Origin: CAVTWY01 sp963738615 | Lineage (GTDB): Bacteria > Pseudomonadota > Gammaproteobacteria > Burkholderiales > Burkholderiaceae_C | NCBI GenBank assembly: GCA_963738615.1 | Contig: CAVTXI010000019.1 | Coordinates: forward strand, 1,302,001-1,366,000 | DNA: 64,000 bases | Direction: 5' to 3' | Notes under the pieces: model-generated | Told to the model about the DNA's origin: nothing | Databases searched by the model: none | Seen by the model: only the letters and a program-made list of their open reading frames with translations | Shown here: positions 40,467 through 49,457 of the stretch, in pieces | How the letters are laid out: each line of letters begins with the position of its first letter | Position numbering within the stretch: position 1 is the stretch's first letter | Program-made: the position numbers and the translations under genes

Positions 40467-43400
40467 ATGTTGGCGATTCGCAAGTGGCTGGCAGTCGTAG
40501 CTGTGGGCATGCTGTTGGCGGCCTGTGGAGGCGGGGACGTTGACCCGCGCCCTGACGGGACGAGCGTGACGCGCGAAAGCACAGCGGCAGCAGGCGGCAC
40601 GAGTGCGGTCGCGGGCGGCGCGGGTGAGATGCGGCGGTCGGCCCCGTCTGATCTCGAGGGCCCCGTGCTGGCGGCACCGGCGCAGCCCGCCATCGTCACG
40701 TGGGTTTTGTGTGCCGAAGAGTGGCAGACGTGCGTGTTGCCCTCCAGCGGCGCCAACACCGTTCGCTACGGTCGCGACACCACCACCGCGGGTTCGTCGG
40801 TCACGCTCACTTTTAACGGGGTCGGCAGCGTGGAATGCTCGAACCCGGTGTTCGGCGACCCGACGCCTGGGTTCGTGAAGCGCTGCTGGTACGGGGTCGA
40901 CGACGGCGTGGCGGTGGCGCCGACGATCGTTGCGGCGCCCATAGCGCAAAGCGTGCAGGCCGGTGCGCCGGCCACGTTCAACGTGGCCGCACAAGGCACC
41001 GCGCCGCTGGCGTATCAATGGTTGCGCAATGGTGTGGCCATCGCCGGTGCGACGACGGCTCAGCTGCAGCTGGCGACGACGGCCGCCGACGTGGGCATCG
41101 CGTCCCAGATCTCGGTGCGGGTGAGCAACAGCGCCGGCACCGTGACCAGTGCGTCGGTCACCTTGACGGTGACGGCGGCGCCCACGGGCACCACCTGGGT
41201 CTTGTGCGCTGACGAGTGGCAGACGTGCGTGTTGCCGTCGAGCGGCGCCAACACCGTTCGCTACGGTCGCGACACCACCACGGCGGGTTCGTCGGTCACG
41301 CGTGCGTTCACCGGCGTCGGCAGCGTGGATTGCACGAACACGGTGTTCGGCGACCCGACACCTGGGTTCGTGAAGCGCTGCTGGTACGCGGTCGACAGCG
41401 GGGTGCCGGTGGCGCCGACGATCGCCACCGCGCCGACAGCGCAGAGCGTGCAGGCAGGTGCGCCGGCCACGTTCAACGTGGTCGCCCAGGGCACGGCGCC
41501 TCTGGCGTATCAGTGGTTGCGCAATGGTGTGGCCATCGCCGGTGCGACGACGGCTCAGCTGAACCTGCCGACCGCGGCGGGCGAGGCGGGCACGACGTTG
41601 CAGATTTCAGTGCGGGTGAGTAACAGCGCCGGCACCGTGACCAGCGCGACGGTCACCCTGACAGTGACCGTCGTGCCCACCGGTGTGACGTGGGTTTTGT
41701 GCGCACAAGAGTCGCAGACGTGCGTGTTGCCGTCCAGCGGCGCCAACACCGTTCGCTACGGTCGCGACACCACCACCGCGGGTTCGTCGGTCACGCTTAC
41801 CTTTAACGGTGTCGGCAGCGTGGCATGCACGAACACGGTGTTCGGCGACCCGACACCCGGGTTCGTGAAGCGCTGCTGGTACGCGCTCGACAGCGGGGTG
41901 CCGGTGGCGCCGACGATCGCCACCGCGCCGGCAGCGCAGACCGTTCAGGCGGGCACGACCGCCACGTTCAACGTGGTCGCACAAGGCACCGCGCCGCTGG
42001 CGTACCAATGGTTGCGCAACGGTGTGGCCATCGCCGGTGCGACGACGGCTCAGCTTCAGCTGGTGACGACCGCCGCCGACGTGGGCACCGCGCAGATCAG
42101 CGTGCGCGTGACGAACGGCGCCGGCAGCGTCACCAGTGCCGCCGCGACGCTGACGGTCACGGCGCAAGTGGTGGCACCGAGCATCACCACGCCGCCTACG
42201 CCGGTCAGCGTGCAGGCGGGCGCGACCGCCACGTTCAGCGTGGTCGCACAAGGCAACGCGCCGCTGGCGTATCAATGGTTGCGCAACGGTGTGGCCATCG
42301 CCGGTGCGACGACGGCTCAACTGCAGCTGGTGACGACCGCCGCCGACGTGGGCACCGCGCAGATCAGCGTGCGCGTGACGAACGGCGCCGGCAGCGTGAC
42401 CAGCGCATCAGTCGTCCTGACCGTGACGGCAGCCACCGGGTCGCAGGCGGTGCGCTTACTGCCGCCCACCGGCGCAGCCGCGTCGCTGGCCACGGTGTCT
42501 TCAGACGGGCTGACCGTGAGCTTCACCGGCACCGCGCCCGTAGGCGTGAAGTCGAACGTGGCGCTCGTCTCCGGCGGCGGCTTCCGCTACTTCGAGGCCA
42601 CGCGGGTAGGCATGGGCAGCGTGAGCCTGGGCGTCAGCGCCAGCGCGCCGCAGTCGCCCGCGTTGTCCGGCGGTGCCTGGATCGCGAGTCGCGACGGGAT
42701 CATCGTCGACGAGTGGTTGATCCGGGCAACCGACGCGTCGGCCCAGCCGATCGTCAGCGCGGCTGGCGGTGGTGCCACCTTCGGTTTCGCGGTCGACTTC
42801 AGGCAGAAGTACCCGGTGGCCTACGTCATCGCCAGCGTCGGCGAGCATCCGTCGTCGTGCGCGGGCGTCCCGCCCGCCGACCCATGCGTGGTGCGTCGGG
42901 TCCAATTGACCGAGACGACGGGGTCGTTGTTCATCTATGCCTTCGGCAAGGGCGACAACATCGCTGGCACGTCAGTCGCGATCAACGCCGGTGGCGACCT
43001 GCTGGGCCGCCCCTTCGCGTACGCGATGGACGACGTGCATCGCGCGCTGCGCACCGCGCGGCTCGAAGGCTCGACCGGGTTGAACATGACCTGGCCCGCG
43101 TTGTCGGGCAACACGACCAGTCCGACGCTGACCACCTCGAGCTACCCGCGCGTGGTCGTGCGCCAAGGCGACACCTCGCCGGTGCGAAGCAGCTTCGCGG
43201 TCGGCGTCGTCGATGCGGCGGCCGCAAGCGTCGTGCGCTGGGTCGATGAAACCGCCGGCAGCACGCTGCTCGGCACCGGCACCACGCTGAACCTTTCTGC
43301 CGCCACAGTCGCCCTGATGACTGCCGGTGACCACCGCGTGGTGGCCGGTGTCACCGACACGGCCACGGGTCGCTACGGCGAGCGCGTGTTCCGCGTCACG

Positions 43401-44342
43401 GTGCTGGGCAGTACCGCCAACGGCGACGACGATGGCGACGGTTTGACCTACACCCAGGAGAAGACGCTCGGCACCGACCCGGCGAATCCGGATACCGACG
43501 GTGATGGCTTGTCCGACGGCGCCGAGGCCGGCTTAGGGCTGCTGCCCGGCGTGGCCGACAGCGATGGCGACGGCGTGCTCGACGGTTTCGAGTTCCCGAA
43601 CACGGCCGGGCAGCCGCGCGTTGGCGGCTTCGTGGCCGAAGCTGGTACGGGCACGGGGGTCATCCTGACCGACGGCGGGCAGCGGGCCGCGTTCTCCGAT
43701 GACGTGAACCCCGACTGCGCGCGCAACCTGGCGCCCTTCACGGACCCGGTCTACGAGATCGAGATCTGCCGCAAGCGCGGGGTACGTACCAACGCGGCCG
43801 TGCGTGCGGGCGAGTTCCGCTACTTCGAGTCGCAGCGCCTGTTCGGCCGCGAGAACATGGGCCACGGCGTGACCACCCGCGCGGCGCAGATCGACCCGTT
43901 CTGCTGCGCAGCCGACGGCGTCCTGCATCCCCTGACGCCGCCCTCGTTCCAGTACAACAGCGTGATCGCGCAGCCCTTGATCAACCTCGTCAACCAGCCG
44001 GTGTCGATGCTGCGTACCGCGGATCCCGATCGGACCGTCACCTACGGCTTCGTCGTCGATTACCGCAGCGCGGTGAATCCCGACATCTACATGGTGTTGG
44101 TCGACGCCGCGGGGCAGGTGGTCGTGAGCGAGAAGTTCTCGCTCACGGGCTTCAACGGCGTCGACGTGGTGCCGTACGGCTATGCGCATCCGCTGTCCGA
44201 CATCGACCCGCACCAGGAAATCAACCTGGGCCTGCGCAAGTTCGCCTATGCCCCGTCGGCCATTGCGGCCGGGTTGGCGGCGCAGGGCGTGTCGACACTG
44301 GGCTTCACGCCGGGGGTGGGGTTGCATCGGTGGGCGCCGTGA
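40467..44342 (+). CDS. Giant surface lipoprotein, paralogue of the CotH protein but without an enzyme domain
   Basis: About 1291 residues. The start at 40467 is chosen because it gives a lipoprotein signal (MLAIRKWLAVVAVGMLLAAC, then GGGD); no strong ribosome site is seen. Three VRYG/FGDP modules alternate with Ig-like repeats, with a fourth Ig-like repeat following. The SPRY-like region, DDDGDGLTYT/DTDGDGLSDG TSP3 stretch and second SPRY-like region are closely similar to the middle of the protein encoded at 32415. The protein stops at HRWAP, exactly where the paralogue continues with four Ig-like repeats and CotH. The three modules are nearly identical at DNA level (around 40737, 41227 and 41727). 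It is probably an adhesin or a structural surface protein. Confidence 0.85.
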   Translation: MLAIRKWLAVVAVGMLLAACGGGDVDPRPDGTSVTRESTAAAGGTSAVAGGAGEMRRSAPSDLEGPVLAAPAQPAIVTWVLCAEEWQTCVLPSSGANTVRYGRDTTTAGSSVTLTFNGVGSVECSNPVFGDPTPGFVKRCWYGVDDGVAVAPTIVAAPIAQSVQAGAPATFNVAAQGTAPLAYQWLRNGVAIAGATTAQLQLATTAADVGIASQISVRVSNSAGTVTSASVTLTVTAAPTGTTWVLCADEWQTCVLPSSGANTVRYGRDTTTAGSSVTRAFTGVGSVDCTNTVFGDPTPGFVKRCWYAVDSGVPVAPTIATAPTAQSVQAGAPATFNVVAQGTAPLAYQWLRNGVAIAGATTAQLNLPTAAGEAGTTLQISVRVSNSAGTVTSATVTLTVTVVPTGVTWVLCAQESQTCVLPSSGANTVRYGRDTTTAGSSVTLTFNGVGSVACTNTVFGDPTPGFVKRCWYALDSGVPVAPTIATAPAAQTVQAGTTATFNVVAQGTAPLAYQWLRNGVAIAGATTAQLQLVTTAADVGTAQISVRVTNGAGSVTSAAATLTVTAQVVAPSITTPPTPVSVQAGATATFSVVAQGNAPLAYQWLRNGVAIAGATTAQLQLVTTAADVGTAQISVRVTNGAGSVTSASVVLTVTAATGSQAVRLLPPTGAAASLATVSSDGLTVSFTGTAPVGVKSNVALVSGGGFRYFEATRVGMGSVSLGVSASAPQSPALSGGAWIASRDGIIVDEWLIRATDASAQPIVSAAGGGATFGFAVDFRQKYPVAYVIASVGEHPSSCAGVPPADPCVVRRVQLTETTGSLFIYAFGKGDNIAGTSVAINAGGDLLGRPFAYAMDDVHRALRTARLEGSTGLNMTWPALSGNTTSPTLTTSSYPRVVVRQGDTSPVRSSFAVGVVDAAAASVVRWVDETAGSTLLGTGTTLNLSAATVALMTAGDHRVVAGVTDTATGRYGERVFRVTVLGSTANGDDDGDGLTYTQEKTLGTDPANPDTDGDGLSDGAEAGLGLLPGVADSDGDGVLDGFEFPNTAGQPRVGGFVAEAGTGTGVILTDGGQRAAFSDDVNPDCARNLAPFTDPVYEIEICRKRGVRTNAAVRAGEFRYFESQRLFGRENMGHGVTTRAAQIDPFCCAADGVLHPLTPPSFQYNSVIAQPLINLVNQPVSMLRTADPDRTVTYGFVVDYRSAVNPDIYMVLVDAAGQVVVSEKFSLTGFNGVDVVPYGYAHPLSDIDPHQEINLGLRKFAYAPSAIAAGLAAQGVSTLGFTPGVGLHRWAP

Positions 44343-44364
44343 CGGCGGCGGCGACCCACGCGCC

Positions 44365-45012
44365 ATGATTCAACTGCACTACTACCCCGGTAATGCCAGC
44401 CTGACGCCGCACCTGCTGCTCGAAGAAATCGGCACGCCGTTCGAGTTGAAGCTGGTCGACCGCGACAACAACGCACACAAGTCGCCCGCGTACCTCGAGC
44501 TGAACCCGAACGGTTTGATCCCGGTGCTGGTCGACGGCGACCTCGTGCTGTATGAAACCGCGGCGATCGTGCTGCACCTGGTGGACACGCACCGCACCGC
44601 GCAACTCGCGCCCGACATCGGCACGGCCGAGCGCGCGCACTTCTACAAGTGGTTGGTATGGTTCGCGGCCTCGCTGGTGCCGCAGTTTCAAATCTACTTC
44701 TACCCCGAGCGCTACCTTGCCCCCGGCAATGTCGGCGGCGTGGCTGAGCTGAAGGCGGCGATCGAAAAGAAGGTCGAAGGGCTCGTCGATCAGATCGAGA
44801 TGCGGCTCGCCTCACACGGCAAACCGTGGCTGCTGGGCGACCGTTTCACCGCACTCGACCCCTATGCCTTCGTAATGTGCCGCTGGACGCGCGGCATGCG
44901 GCGGCCAGCGCGCACGCTGCCGCATATTTCGACGTATCTACAGCGCGTGCTTTCGCGGCCAGCGACGCAAAAAGTCATCGCGACCGAGGGCTTGCCGCCG
45001 CCGTGGGTTTGA
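44365..45012 (+). CDS. Glutathione S-transferase family protein
   Basis: 215 residues from the ATG at 44365. The N-terminal thioredoxin-like half has the glutathione-site phrases YYPGNASLTPHLLLEEIG, NPNGLIPVLVDGDLVLYETAAI (cis-Pro and the E-T/S pair). The C-terminal helical half includes KPWLLGDRFTALDPYAFVMC, the usual N-capping and hydrophobic staple region. The active-site residue is probably the Ser or Asn at ~9-11. The gene is only 22 bp after the surface protein and has no clear ribosome site. Substrate unknown. Confidence 0.9.
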   Translation: MIQLHYYPGNASLTPHLLLEEIGTPFELKLVDRDNNAHKSPAYLELNPNGLIPVLVDGDLVLYETAAIVLHLVDTHRTAQLAPDIGTAERAHFYKWLVWFAASLVPQFQIYFYPERYLAPGNVGGVAELKAAIEKKVEGLVDQIEMRLASHGKPWLLGDRFTALDPYAFVMCRWTRGMRRPARTLPHISTYLQRVLSRPATQKVIATEGLPPPWV

Positions 45013-45040
45013 CCTGCCCAGAGCGCCGGGCGCAGTGACG

Positions 45041-45475
45041 TCAGGCGACGAGAGGATTCACGACACGCAGCGGCGCGAAGCGCGCGAAGTCACGGTCCGC
45101 CGACCACAGCGTCTTCACGGCGTGTTGAAGACACAGAGCCGCGACGCGTGCGTCGTGAACCAACGGCCCTTGCACCCGCGCGCGGGTCAGCAGGTCTTTC
45201 AGCGTCGGCCAGTGCGCCGGTGACTCTGTCAACAGCACCAGCGACGGGCTCTCGAGCCAGGCTTCGATCTGGGCGATGGCCTGCGATGGCGTGGTGGGCG
45301 GGTTGTACACGCGCCGGTGCGTGACGATCGCGTAGAACTCGTGCAGACACGGCCATGGAATCGCCCACGCGGATGTGCTGCTGGCCAGTTCGGTCACGCC
45401 CGCCAGAGCGCGATCGTGGAACGACGAGTCCTCGCGGTGTGCATAGACCAACAGATTGGTGTCGACGGCAATCAC
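45041..45475 (-). CDS. vapC: VapC-type PIN-domain toxin
   Basis: 144 residues. PIN-domain acidic residues: Asp5 in MIAVDTNLLVYAHRED, Glu in PCLHEFYAIVT, Asp in LVHDARVAALCLQH and Asp in LWSADRDFARF. It starts inside the end of the antitoxin gene, four-base overlap (45472-45475). Predicted endoribonuclease, toxin of a second VapBC-like pair in this window, unrelated in sequence to the first. Confidence 0.9.
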   Translation of the reverse strand: MIAVDTNLLVYAHREDSSFHDRALAGVTELASSTSAWAIPWPCLHEFYAIVTHRRVYNPPTTPSQAIAQIEAWLESPSLVLLTESPAHWPTLKDLLTRARVQGPLVHDARVAALCLQHAVKTLWSADRDFARFAPLRVVNPLVA

Positions 45476-45711
45476 GCGCCCCGGCCCTCGTAGGCCAAAT
45501 CGCGAAACATCGAGGGGTCGACGCCGGGCTGAAGCCCTCGGCCCTTGACGCTGGCCTTGCGCAGCTTGAACGGCCGCGCGCTGCGTCGCTGCGCCTCGAG
45601 GACCTGGCGCAGACCCTGCTCGACCAGGGCCCGCAGCGTCACGCCATCACGCGCGGCGACGCGTTTGGCATCGGCCAGCAGCGCATCGGAGATATCGATT
45701 GTCGTCTTCAT
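45472..45711 (-). CDS. vapB: Antitoxin of the second VapBC pair
   Basis: 79 residues from the ATG at 45711; another in-frame ATG lies at 45723. The N-terminus MKTTIDISDALLADAKRVAA, then RDGVTLRALVEQGLRQVL, is a ribbon-helix-helix domain of the VapB/DUF2191-like kind. The C-terminal tail (ARPFKLRKASVKGRG) is the toxin-binding part. Neither start has a good ribosome site. A 16-bp palindrome lies across the start region. Confidence 0.85.
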   Translation of the reverse strand: MKTTIDISDALLADAKRVAARDGVTLRALVEQGLRQVLEAQRRSARPFKLRKASVKGRGLQPGVDPSMFRDLAYEGRGA

Positions 45712-45725
45712 ATGGGTGCCCATAT
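45710..45725. promoter_or_regulatory. Palindromic operator candidate over the vapB start
   Basis: ATATGGG TG CCCATAT is a perfect 7-bp inverted repeat with a 2-bp centre. It overlaps both candidate ATGs and a -10-like TAATAT (minus strand, 45727-45722). The position suits autorepression by the VapBC complex and suggests a very short or absent mRNA leader. Confidence 0.5.
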
Positions 45726-45805
45726 TACAGAGAGTAGCCGTACGTCGGGTATGTCATGGCCCTCCAGCATGGCGAACACGCGCTCGGTCGGCTGCGCTGG
45801 TGTTG

Positions 45806-48781
45806 TCAAGGATTGATCCGCGCCACGCCGTAGCCGCTGAAGTTGTTGGTCGCAACGCCGCCGACCACGATCTTGCCGTCGGGTTGTATCGCCACGCTCT
45901 CGGCGCCATCGCCGAAACCGAAGAAGTCGATCGACAGATTGCCCGTGCCGTTGCCGAAGATGGTGTCCAACGATCCGTCGGCGTTGTAGCGCGCGACCAC
46001 GAAGTTCGGCTGCACCTCGCGCACGGTCGATCCGGCGGCCACGATCTTGCCGTCGCCCTGCAAGGCCACGGCGAACGCAGTCGCATTGAACGTGAACGCG
46101 GTGTTCACCGTGCCGGCGGTGCCGAACGAGGTGTCGGGGCTGCCGTCGGCGTTCAGCCGCATCAGCGCAAACCGGGTCGAACTGGCGGGGAACGTTCCCA
46201 CTGTCGTGCTGCCCACGAGCACGAACTTGCCGTCGAGTTGGCGCACCAGGCCCTGACCCACATCGACCCCGGCCAAGGTCAGCCTGCCGCCGCTGCCGAA
46301 GCTCGCATCGAGCGTGCCGTTGGCGTTGTAGCGCGCCACGTCGGTGTGGTCGAACCCGGTCTGGCTGCCCTGCGGCTTGCCGCTCACCACGATCGCGCCG
46401 TTGGGTTGCAGCACCAGATTGCGAGCGGTGTTGGTGGCGCTGCCGATATCGGTGGCCACCTGCCCGGTGCCGCTGCCGCCGAAGGCCAGGTCGAGCGTGC
46501 CGTTCGTATTGAAGCGCGCGACCGTGAAGTCGCTGAAGTCGCTGCCGTTGCTCGAAAGGAAGGAAAACTCACCGGCGACGACGATCTTGCCGTCGCCCTG
46601 GATCGCCACCGCATAGGCCTGGCCGTTGACGTTGTTGCTGACCCTGCCGCCCGTGCCGAAGCTGGTGTCGAGGCTGCCGTCGCTGTTGTAGCGCGCGAGT
46701 GCGAACGTCGGCGACGGGTCCGGATTCGGCGGCGTGTTGTCGATCGCGGTGTGGCCCGCGACGACGATCTTGCCGTCGCTCTGGATCGCCACCGCCAGCG
46801 CTTCTTCCTGCCGCAAGCCGCTGCCCATGTCGGTGGTGACCTTGCCGTCGATGCCGAAGCTCGTGTCGATGCTGCCGTCGGCGTTGAAGCGCGCGAGGAT
46901 GAAGTCGGTGAAGGTGCCGCCAACCATCACGATCTTGCCGTCGGCCTGCAGTGCCATGCCCGAGCGGGCGCCGCCGAAACGTTCCAGCGAAGCCTTGCCG
47001 TCGCCGTCGAAGGTGAGGTCGAGGCCGCTGGGCGGCGGCGGCGGGGGCGGCCGATCGTCGTCGAAGATCGTCAGCACGGCGTTGACCTGCGCACCGAGCG
47101 TGGCGCAACCGCCGGGTTCGGCGAGTGTGAGGTTGACCGTGCGGTCGTCTTCGACTTCGCTGTTGTCGAAGATCTCGAGGGCAACCGATCGCAGTGTCGT
47201 GTCGCCGTCGGCGAAGTTCACGGTAATGCTCTTGGGCGTGTAGTGCACGCCCGGCACGGCCGTACCGCCGCCGGTGCGCAAAGTCGCGCTCACCGCCCCG
47301 GTGCTGCCTTGCGTGCGCGTGATCTGGACGCCGCGATTGCCGCCGAAGCGCTCTTCCAGCATCTCGAAGTTCGCGGCGCTGAACTGCAACACGCCGGCCG
47401 CCGGGTTGGGACCCGAGGTGCACGGCACAGGCGTGGTCAGGCCCTGCGGCGGCGGCGGCGGCGCGGTGTCGTTGGTCAACTGCAGGCCCGTGGAGCGCAC
47501 CGTGGCACCCCCCGTTCTGGCCGGATCGCGCACATAGGCGGCGATCGACGACTCTCGGCCCCGTTCGTTGAAGGCAGCCGCGTGCACATAGGACGTGACA
47601 TAGAACTTGGTGCCCACCGTGAGCGAAGACAGATCCATGTCGATGACGATGTCGTTGACGAGATTTGCCTTCGGATTGCCGCTGGCGTCGGTCGTGAAGA
47701 GAAAGTTCACCCTGCTCCAGGCCTCGGTGAACTCGGCCAGAAGCTCCGCGAACATGGGGTCGCGCTGGGTGTGGAAGTCCCACACACCGACATAGCCTTC
47801 GAGCCTGGCCGAGCTGGATCTGGCGAGCAAGGGCTTGCCGTTGCGGTCGCGCAGCAGTTGGCTGTCGCTGCCGTAGGCCTGGGCGGCGAAGTCGATCAGT
47901 GCGGACAACGGGTGACACACCGGCAACTCGAGGCCCCGTGGGCACTCGTTGGGCGACGGAACCCTGACGTTGAAGTCGACCGCCTGGAGCGTCGCCCCGG
48001 TGATGACGAACTGAAGCGTCGCGGGCTCCGCGATCTTGATGAAGCCCTGGGTCTGGGTCAGGTTGGCGAAACCCTGATCCTCCGCACTGGCCCAGAAGGT
48101 GACGCCGTCGGTGCTGGAGAAGACCTCGAGCGTGATCTTGTCGTCGTTGTCTTCGATGTCGAGGTCGAACACGTTCGTGCCGAACTCCAGGCTGTCTTCC
48201 ACCAGTTGCCAGGGCGGCCGGTCGAAGTCGTTGTGAGGGAGGGTCTGACCCGTTTGGTCGTTGAAGAAGGTCCATTGGCGTTGCGGGGGAAGGCGTTCGA
48301 CACCGCCCGTTCCGTTCGAGAAGCTCGTGACCCGCGCGCTCACGGTATCGCCATCGACCGTTGCGCCTGCGATCTGTTCCCACTGGTTCTGGGCATTGGT
48401 CTTGTAGAACGCTGGCCTGCTGCCGGCCGGCACCAGCGCCGGATCAAAGGGCACTGTCATCGTCACCGGCACGGCGAACGTCGTGCCGTGCGGCGTGAAG
48501 GCGAAGATCTGGCCGGAAGCCGTGAACCCGGCGGGCAGCGGCGGTGCGCCGGCCGAACTCTGTTCGATCACGATCGTGGTGTCGGTGGCCAGCGCGCCGG
48601 GCGGAATCACCACCTTCGCGCCGTTTGGGCCGGTGACCGTGCCGCCGGCGGGGCCGATCGTCGCCGACGCGGGAGGCGACGAGGCGCCATCGCCGCCGTC
48701 GCCGTCACTGCCGCACGCGGCCAGGGTGAGCGCGAGGCAAGAGGCTGCGCAGGAACGGATGATTCGATGGAAGAGTTTCAT
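45806..48781 (-). CDS. Lipoprotein with Calx-beta-like domain and delta-60 (DUF5122) beta-propeller repeats
   Basis: 991 residues from the ATG at 48781 (GAGG upstream). The lipobox LALTLAAC is followed by GSDGDGG. The N-terminal region (TIGPAGGTVTGPNGAKVVIP, then PGALATDTTIVIE) resembles a ZU5-like domain. A Calx-beta-like domain lies at ~510-620 (GVHYTPKSITVNFADGDTTL, EDDRTVNLTLAEPGG). After a proline run come about seven delta-60 repeats (LQADGKIVMVGGT..., FALARYNSDGSLDTSFGTGG...), which should form a beta propeller. It is an extracellular or outer-membrane protein of unknown role, last in a leftward run of genes that includes an ECF sigma factor. Confidence 0.85.
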   Translation of the reverse strand: MKLFHRIIRSCAASCLALTLAACGSDGDGGDGASSPPASATIGPAGGTVTGPNGAKVVIPPGALATDTTIVIEQSSAGAPPLPAGFTASGQIFAFTPHGTTFAVPVTMTVPFDPALVPAGSRPAFYKTNAQNQWEQIAGATVDGDTVSARVTSFSNGTGGVERLPPQRQWTFFNDQTGQTLPHNDFDRPPWQLVEDSLEFGTNVFDLDIEDNDDKITLEVFSSTDGVTFWASAEDQGFANLTQTQGFIKIAEPATLQFVITGATLQAVDFNVRVPSPNECPRGLELPVCHPLSALIDFAAQAYGSDSQLLRDRNGKPLLARSSSARLEGYVGVWDFHTQRDPMFAELLAEFTEAWSRVNFLFTTDASGNPKANLVNDIVIDMDLSSLTVGTKFYVTSYVHAAAFNERGRESSIAAYVRDPARTGGATVRSTGLQLTNDTAPPPPPQGLTTPVPCTSGPNPAAGVLQFSAANFEMLEERFGGNRGVQITRTQGSTGAVSATLRTGGGTAVPGVHYTPKSITVNFADGDTTLRSVALEIFDNSEVEDDRTVNLTLAEPGGCATLGAQVNAVLTIFDDDRPPPPPPPSGLDLTFDGDGKASLERFGGARSGMALQADGKIVMVGGTFTDFILARFNADGSIDTSFGIDGKVTTDMGSGLRQEEALAVAIQSDGKIVVAGHTAIDNTPPNPDPSPTFALARYNSDGSLDTSFGTGGRVSNNVNGQAYAVAIQGDGKIVVAGEFSFLSSNGSDFSDFTVARFNTNGTLDLAFGGSGTGQVATDIGSATNTARNLVLQPNGAIVVSGKPQGSQTGFDHTDVARYNANGTLDASFGSGGRLTLAGVDVGQGLVRQLDGKFVLVGSTTVGTFPASSTRFALMRLNADGSPDTSFGTAGTVNTAFTFNATAFAVALQGDGKIVAAGSTVREVQPNFVVARYNADGSLDTIFGNGTGNLSIDFFGFGDGAESVAIQPDGKIVVGGVATNNFSGYGVARINP

Positions 48782-48858
48782 GACGGGCCTCAAGGGTATT
48801 GCGGCGAAGCGGTTGGCTCGAGTCGGTACGGCTCGCGCGTTTTCGAATCGATTGACGG

Positions 48859-49323
48859 TCAACCTAGAACCTGGGCCGAGTAGCGGCCCGTCGGCGCGAC
48901 GTCTCTGCCGTCCGGCGTGTGTTCGGAGAACATGTGGTCCCAGTTGCCGGTCCAGTTGGCGACATGAGCGACGACGAGCTGGGTGTTGGCCGGCTTTGGC
49001 GTTGATGGCGCTTCAAAGTAGAGGTCGCTGCTGGTGACGGAGCTGCCGCCGTCGACGGTGTAGGAGCCGGTGGTCCAGGCACCGAGGTAGACGCCGTTGA
49101 GGCTGGTGGCGATCTCGGTTCCGTTCGAGCCCTCAACGTGCAGGCTGACGCCGGTCATGTTGATATGGCCGGTGTTTTCGACTTTGACCTTGAACTTCCA
49201 CTTTTCATTGATGTTGATGGCACCTGCCGTGCCTGTGGCCAACGTCACGTCGACGATGCTGATGACGATCTCGTCTTGCAGATAGTTGTTTAGTGCGACT
49301 GCGATGTCGTTGAGGATGCCCAT
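48859..49323 (-). CDS. Hypothetical 154-residue beta-rich protein
   Basis: AGGAG precedes the ATG at 49323. The sequence (MGILNDIAVALNNYLQDEIV, WKFKVKVENTGHINMTGVSL, VDGGSSVTSSDLYFEAPST) is strand-rich with a CARDB-like look in the middle, and has no signal peptide, cysteine or membrane segment. No family is recognised. It lies between the anti-sigma factor gene and the delta-60 lipoprotein gene, 134 and 77 bp away, on the same strand. Confidence 0.7.
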   Translation of the reverse strand: MGILNDIAVALNNYLQDEIVISIVDVTLATGTAGAININEKWKFKVKVENTGHINMTGVSLHVEGSNGTEIATSLNGVYLGAWTTGSYTVDGGSSVTSSDLYFEAPSTPKPANTQLVVAHVANWTGNWDHMFSEHTPDGRDVAPTGRYSAQVLG

Positions 49324-49457
49324 GACGATCTCCTGATTGCGAATGCGGCCGGCGGGTGAGTGGGTGTCGAAGTCGATACCGACCTAAATCTCGACTTCGG
49401 TTGAGAGGACATTCGGTGACCAGGCGCTTTTGGACGCAGCAATTTCCTTCTTCGGTG

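Noticed and set aside
45545..48883. Rightward 1112-codon frame opposite the delta-60 lipoprotein
   Set aside because: The minus strand carries regular delta-60 repeats with a lipoprotein signal. The antisense frame only mirrors those repeats.
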